Shown piece by piece: positions 43,641 to 46,920 of a DNA stretch of 46,920 bases. The stretch covers positions 1 to 46,920 of the forward strand of contig JACRLJ010000062.1 of the NCBI GenBank assembly GCA_016215105.1, written 5' to 3'. Position numbers and translations under genes: made by a program. The notes below the pieces were generated by a model. It was not told the origin of the DNA, did not search any database, and saw only the letters and a program-made list of their open reading frames with translations. Each line of letters opens with the position of its first letter. The stretch's first letter is position 1. Origin of the DNA: Candidatus Hydrogenedentota bacterium (GTDB lineage: Bacteria > Hydrogenedentota > Hydrogenedentia > Hydrogenedentales > SLHB01).

Positions 43641-43893
43641 GTCAGGTCCTCCCCGATCCGCGCATCGCTGTTCCTTCCACCCACTCAACCCTGCGGCGCC
43701 CTCGTCTTGCCCTCGCTTGTGTTCGCCTTTTATTCGTCCCAATTGGCCCATTTCCCTTATTCCGAGCCACTTGCCCGTCCAAAAAGCCGAAACAAACGAA
43801 CCTTACATATAGGGGCATATCGCGACGGCCAACTGCCGAATCTGGGATTGCACCCGTTTCACGAGGATACGCGCGAATTGGTATACTCGGCGC

Positions 43894-44457
43894 ATGGAAA
43901 AGAACTCCCTAGCAAAACACCCCAAGAGTGTGCGCCGGCGTCTCTTGACGATCCTGTACGAGCATTACAACCGGGATCCGCTGGAAATGCTGACGCCGGA
44001 AGATTTGTTGGAAGACGGCTCGGTGCAGCGCGGCGATCTTTTGTGTAACGCGTTCTATTTGCACGATCGCGGTCTAGTCGAGTTGATGATTGGCTATAAC
44101 CCGCCAATGTTTGCCGCCGCGCGAATTACGTACAAAGGCATCGACTTGGTGGAGAATCCGTTCGAGTTCAACCTGCAATTTCCACCCGCACCGGACGAAG
44201 CGGAGCAGGCGATGGCGGAAGTGCCTTTTCTGCTGGAAAGGCTCGTGCAGGAAGCCGACTTCTCCGCGCTGGACGGTGAATTGCGCCGGTGCCTCCTACG
44301 GGACGTCCAGTACCTTCGAGACGAGCTGCTGCGTCCGGTCGAACGATGGCGAAAGCCCGTGGCGAAAACGGTGATCGGTTGGATCGAGGGGTATTTTGAC
44401 GTACCGCGAGAAGCGTTGCCGTCGCTTTTCGAACTGAAGAATTTCGTGGGTGACTGA
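43894..44457 (+). CDS. Hypothetical protein with N-terminal winged-helix-like region
   Basis: The 187-residue protein opens KHPKSVRRRLLTILYEHYNR, then LTPEDLLEDGSVQRGDLLCNAFYLHDRGLVELMIG and a two-strand wing (AAARITYKGIDLVENP), the layout of a winged-helix domain (to about residue 85). The rest is helical (FLLERLVQEADFSALDGELRRCLLRDVQYLRDELL). No signal or TM is present, so it is probably cytoplasmic. DNA or protein binding is inferred from fold only; I know no named family. The gene follows the repeat-rich region and converges with the HDOD gene. Confidence 0.75.
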   Translation: MEKNSLAKHPKSVRRRLLTILYEHYNRDPLEMLTPEDLLEDGSVQRGDLLCNAFYLHDRGLVELMIGYNPPMFAAARITYKGIDLVENPFEFNLQFPPAPDEAEQAMAEVPFLLERLVQEADFSALDGELRRCLLRDVQYLRDELLRPVERWRKPVAKTVIGWIEGYFDVPREALPSLFELKNFVGD

Positions 44458-44501
44458 GAGCGCCCAATAATACTTCACGGCGTGGTTCCGGCGATTGCCT
44501 C

Positions 44502-45359
44502 TCAGCGTGATCCGAGCACCCCGAGAAGGTCGTTGATGGTATCGGCGGATTGCTCCAGATGGTTCCGTAACTCGTCGACTTGTTCGCTGGTGAGGCCGAG
44601 CGCCGCTGCCGACGTTTCAGGATACTCCGGCTCGCAGCCATTGGATGGCTCCCCCATCCCCACTTGGTAGGTAAGATAGTCGGCAAGCCCGGTTAGGTTC
44701 GTAAGACCAGCAGACTTGAGACTCAATGACGGCTCGTGGTGAAAGCGTATGGACTCGACGATGGGCTCGGGCATGTTCCAATGCTCTCCCAAGAGACCGC
44801 CAATTTCTCCGTGATGTATGCCGAAAACTTCTCGTTCCGCATCGCGGACAAACGATCTGTTCTTGTGCGCCAACGAAACCGCCCGCTGGAATTGCTCGGG
44901 GTAGACCAAGTCAAACGCGACTTTGCCCACATCGTGCAAGAGACCGGCAGTGAAGCCGTCACCGGGCAGCGGCATCGCAAGCATGCGCGCCCCGCGTTCA
45001 GCCGCCATGGCGGTAGCCAGCGAATGCCGCCAAAGTTGAACCCGATCATAGCCGGAATCCCCGCCGGAGAGACTTTGAAATGCCGTCGCGGTAAGCACCA
45101 GCTTCCGAACTTCCCGGAAGCCCAGAAGCACGACCGCGCGTGGAACGCTGGTAATCTCGCGATAGAAACCGTAGTACGCCGAATTGACCAACCGCAGAAC
45201 AGTCGCGGAGAGACTCTGATCGACCGCAATATGACGCCCGAGGTCTACGGCCGAGGTCTCGGGATCGCCGGCGGCGTCCAGGACCTTGCCCAAGACGGTG
45301 GGAAGGGTCGGCAACTGGCCAATCCGTTTGATGGTTTCTTCGATACGAATCGTATCCAA
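44502..45359 (-). CDS. HDOD domain protein
   Basis: The 285-residue protein is an HDOD (HD-related output) signalling protein. IKRIGQLPTLPTVLGKVLDAA, VDQSLSATVLRLVNSAYYGF and VVLLGFREVRKLVL are typical of the fold. Unlike many HDOD proteins it keeps LLHDVGKV, the HD metal pair, and a later HHGEIGG. The start is uncertain: TTG 45359 with AAGGG about 11 bases upstream gives a typical N-terminus, while the frame is open to a GTG at 45464 with a hydrophobic extension. Members act downstream of cyclic nucleotides or in chemotaxis and motility; target unknown. Confidence 0.85.
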   Translation of the reverse strand: MDTIRIEETIKRIGQLPTLPTVLGKVLDAAGDPETSAVDLGRHIAVDQSLSATVLRLVNSAYYGFYREITSVPRAVVLLGFREVRKLVLTATAFQSLSGGDSGYDRVQLWRHSLATAMAAERGARMLAMPLPGDGFTAGLLHDVGKVAFDLVYPEQFQRAVSLAHKNRSFVRDAEREVFGIHHGEIGGLLGEHWNMPEPIVESIRFHHEPSLSLKSAGLTNLTGLADYLTYQVGMGEPSNGCEPEYPETSAAALGLTSEQVDELRNHLEQSADTINDLLGVLGSR

Positions 45360-45618
45360 GCCGAGAATTACCCTTCTACTGACCAATACACCTAACTTAC
45401 CGGCAACGCAATGCGCCAGCGAAATCGCCAAGCTAATTGCGGCAAGACGATAACCAGCTTCCACCCAATGTTACGTACTCCACGCGGTCAAAGCAAGAAG
45501 AGTTCCCGGAAAGGAATTTGCCCGCCGAAAAAAGTGTTTGACTACGTATCCAGTTCGCGGGCGAAAGGGTCAATTGGGTCAATTCGCAGTGAATTGATGG
45601 TTACGGAGGCAGGACGAC

Positions 45619-46107
45619 ATGACGAAGGTGGACTCAGCGATTCCTGACGCTGGCGCAATGGCGCCCGTCTTCGATTTACTCGCCGGGGATGGCCGACGAG
45701 TTAAATTGCGTGACTTCAAGGGTAGGCCCGTCGTGATCTACTTCTACCCGAAGGACGACACCCCTGGATGTACCGTCGAGGCGAAGGAGTTCGGGGACAG
45801 CATGCCGGAGTTCGACGAGCTCGGCGCGACGGTCCTGGGAATCAGTCCGGACAACACGGCGTCGCACTGCAAGTTTGCGAGCAAGTACGACCTGACTTTT
45901 CCTCTGCTATCGGATACGGAACACGCGGTCGCGGAGAAGTATGGGGTATGGGTCGAGAAAAGCATGTACGGCCGGAGATATATGGGAGTTCAGCGCGCGA
46001 CGTTTCTAATTGACGGCGCCGGTAGAATTGCCCAAGCGTGGCCCAAGGTGAAGCCGGAGGGACACGCGGAACAGGTCCTTGACGCGGTGAGAGCGCTTCA
46101 AAAGTAG
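45619..46107 (+). CDS. bcp: Bcp/PrxQ-type peroxiredoxin
   Basis: The 162-residue thiol peroxidase has the AhpC/TSA fold with the active-site motif YPKDDTPGCTVEA; Cys51 is the peroxidatic residue. The usual partner five residues later is absent (Lys56), but Cys84 in ASHCKFASKY lies at the position used as resolving cysteine in the alpha-3 type Bcp proteins, so an atypical 2-Cys mechanism is plausible. GGAGG precedes the ATG by nine bases. A strong terminator follows immediately. Confidence 0.93.
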   Translation: MTKVDSAIPDAGAMAPVFDLLAGDGRRVKLRDFKGRPVVIYFYPKDDTPGCTVEAKEFGDSMPEFDELGATVLGISPDNTASHCKFASKYDLTFPLLSDTEHAVAEKYGVWVEKSMYGRRYMGVQRATFLIDGAGRIAQAWPKVKPEGHAEQVLDAVRALQK

Positions 46108-46109
46108 GG

Positions 46110-46146
46110 TCATGAGGCGCATCGCGTGATGCGCCTCATGATTTTT
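46110..46146 (+). terminator. Rho-independent terminator of bcp
   Basis: A perfect 14-bp stem, TCATGAGGCGCATC (46110-46123) and its complement (46128-46141), with loop GCGT, is followed by TTTTT at 46142-46146. It may also end the convergent lipoprotein gene, although that strand lacks a T-run. Confidence 0.92.
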
Positions 46147-46730
46147 CATTTCACTGCGGGCGCAGTTCTTGGGGCGCCGCCCTTGGCGACGATTGCGCCT
46201 GTCGCGTCTTGGTACTTCTGTCCGTCCTTCAGCACGTCAACGCGCGCTTCGTGAAAGATCTGCTGGATGGCGCCCAGAGCCCGGGGCGAAAAGTGGCTGG
46301 CGTCCACGATGCCTTCGTAGAGCGTCCACCGGCTTTGGTTCTCACTGATGATCGCGACTGCGTTTCGATCCCGGTCCTGGCTGGTCCCCGTCTTCTTGTA
46401 CGCGGCGTTGCGCTGAATGGTAATCAGGCCATGATTGTCTTCATAGGCGAACCCGCTGTTCAGCATTCCGTCGATCAGTTCCAGACGCGCCGCGCGCGTC
46501 CGAATGGCCTGCATAACGCTCTCGTTATTCACCACGACGCCGCCTTGGTCGGCAATCTTTGGCTCGCGCTCGCCTTTCGCGATGGCGGTCTCGATTTCCT
46601 TGGCCACAGCTTTCATTGCGTCCGCCGGCAGCGCCGAATAGTCCGGCTTAATTTTCGAAAACGGACTGCCGATGCTTGCGCAACCGGCGCTGAGCAGGGC
46701 CACAATCGAGAACACAAGAACTACTCTCAC
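46146..46730 (-). CDS. DUF1318 (YdbL-like) lipoprotein
   Basis: The 194-residue protein begins with a lipoprotein signal peptide (VVLVFSIVALLSAGC; lipobox LSAGC). The body resembles YdbL/DUF1318: KGEREPKIADQGGVVVNNESV, an arginine-rich helix (AIRTRAARLELIDGML), GLITIQRNAAYKKTGT and a helical end. It would be anchored to a periplasmic membrane face. YdbL homologues sit next to AsmA/YdbH-like proteins in some bacteria, but here the neighbour is a GGDEF gene. The start is a GTG that overlaps the upstream stop (GTGA). Confidence 0.8.
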   Translation of the reverse strand: MRVVLVFSIVALLSAGCASIGSPFSKIKPDYSALPADAMKAVAKEIETAIAKGEREPKIADQGGVVVNNESVMQAIRTRAARLELIDGMLNSGFAYEDNHGLITIQRNAAYKKTGTSQDRDRNAVAIISENQSRWTLYEGIVDASHFSPRALGAIQQIFHEARVDVLKDGQKYQDATGAIVAKGGAPRTAPAVK

Positions 46731-46920
46731 GATTTTTCTCCTTGAGGGGCGGCCACCACCACCCGGTTCTTTCCGTTTCGCTTGGCTTCATACAAGGCTC
46801 CATCCGCCATACGGATGAGCGATTCGGTTTCGACCATCGTCTCGTGGTCGAAAATCGCGACACCGATACTGACCGTCGATTGAAAACCACTAGGGAACCC
46901 GCGATAGGTCTGGGCGCGCA
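46727..46920 (-). CDS. GGDEF domain protein, C-terminal end (partial)
   Basis: The last 63 codons of a diguanylate cyclase-like protein enter from the right edge: STVSIGVAIFDHE, then SLIRMADGALYEAKRNGKNR, the final strand and helix of a GGDEF domain. The GGDEF motif itself lies outside the window, so catalytic competence cannot be judged. Its stop overlaps the GTG of the DUF1318 gene by four bases, implying co-translation. Confidence 0.9.
   Translation of the reverse strand, partial: RAQTYRGFPSGFQSTVSIGVAIFDHETMVETESLIRMADGALYEAKRNGKNRVVVAAPQGEKS

Larger units (their letters stand above)
42502..43893. other. Repeat-filled intergenic region
   Basis: These 1.4 kb contain the second MITE-like copy, cassettes B and C, two 15-bp repeats and an AT-rich patch near 43185-43215. 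No reading frame here shows a family match or a credible ribosome-binding site; one long minus-strand frame merely translates the 9-mers as repeated Trp-Thr-Ser. Confidence 0.6.

Overview
This 46.9 kb window is chromosomal DNA of a GC-rich (about 58% by eye) uncultured-type bacterium. No 16S or 23S gene is present, so any taxon is inference. A secreted exo-lyase-like enzyme ending in a dockerin, another secreted glycosidase-like protein, RHS/YD-repeat genes, a SUMF1-domain protein, HicAB modules and abundant intergenic palindromes together resemble the lineages around Planctomycetota, Hydrogenedentota and similar candidate phyla; Hydrogenedentota is my best but unproven guess. There is no rRNA, integrase, plasmid origin, intact insertion sequence or CRISPR array.

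Layout. 1-2990: DUF1460 amidase-like protein, tRNA-Gly(CCC), a HicB/HicA-like pair, a 0.9 kb gene-poor stretch rich in inverted repeats, and an AT-rich small open frame. 3073-11402 (minus strand): housekeeping block made of an ABC exporter (ATPase and permease) with a membrane-anchored TPR protein, then a YggS-PheS fusion, PheT, a coiled-coil protein and ZapA. 11676-12914 (plus): AI-2E/PerM-family membrane protein. 12906-17121 (minus): tightly overlapping rpmE-prfA-prmC-radC-psd(truncated)-pssA. 17233-21587 (minus): secreted proteins, a phosphohexomutase with repeat DNA inside its coding sequence, a second HicB/HicA pair, an isoprenylcysteine methyltransferase-like protein, a lone FtsH-extracellular-like domain and a small membrane protein. 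21824-24625: dockerin-bearing polysaccharide-lyase-like protein. 24644-27535: ADP-ribosylglycohydrolase and a glutamate-dehydrogenase-family enzyme, separated by an inverted pair of palindromic repeats. 27701-34161 (plus): GalU-like nucleotidyltransferase, an 1112-residue GHMP-kinase/UDP-sugar-pyrophosphorylase fusion, and a secreted glycosidase-like protein. 34179-36817 (minus): uroporphyrinogen-decarboxylase-family protein and leuA. 36818-43893: accessory region of dispersed repeats, RHS fragments, a SUMF1 protein and a CocE/NonD hydrolase. 43894-46920: winged-helix-like protein, HDOD protein, Bcp peroxiredoxin, DUF1318 lipoprotein and the end of a GGDEF protein.

How the genes work together. 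The left half is translation and envelope housekeeping: Phe-tRNA synthetase coupled to cell-division accessory proteins, release factor plus its methylase, and phosphatidylserine synthesis. The centre is carbohydrate-oriented: the kinase/pyrophosphorylase fusion could activate a free sugar to a UDP-sugar, near secreted enzymes that may release such sugars.

Most unusual items: (1) in-frame fusion of the PLP-binding protein YggS to a PheS lacking its first N-terminal helix; (2) a kinase-first GHMP-UDPGP fusion translationally coupled to a GalU-like gene; (3) several families of intergenic repeats, including hairpins whose stems covary between copies, a 127-bp MITE-like element in two equal-length copies, and 9-bp minisatellites, one of which lies in frame inside the phosphohexomutase gene; (4) RHS fragments whose edges coincide with these repeats; (5) a psd gene lacking its catalytic C-terminus.
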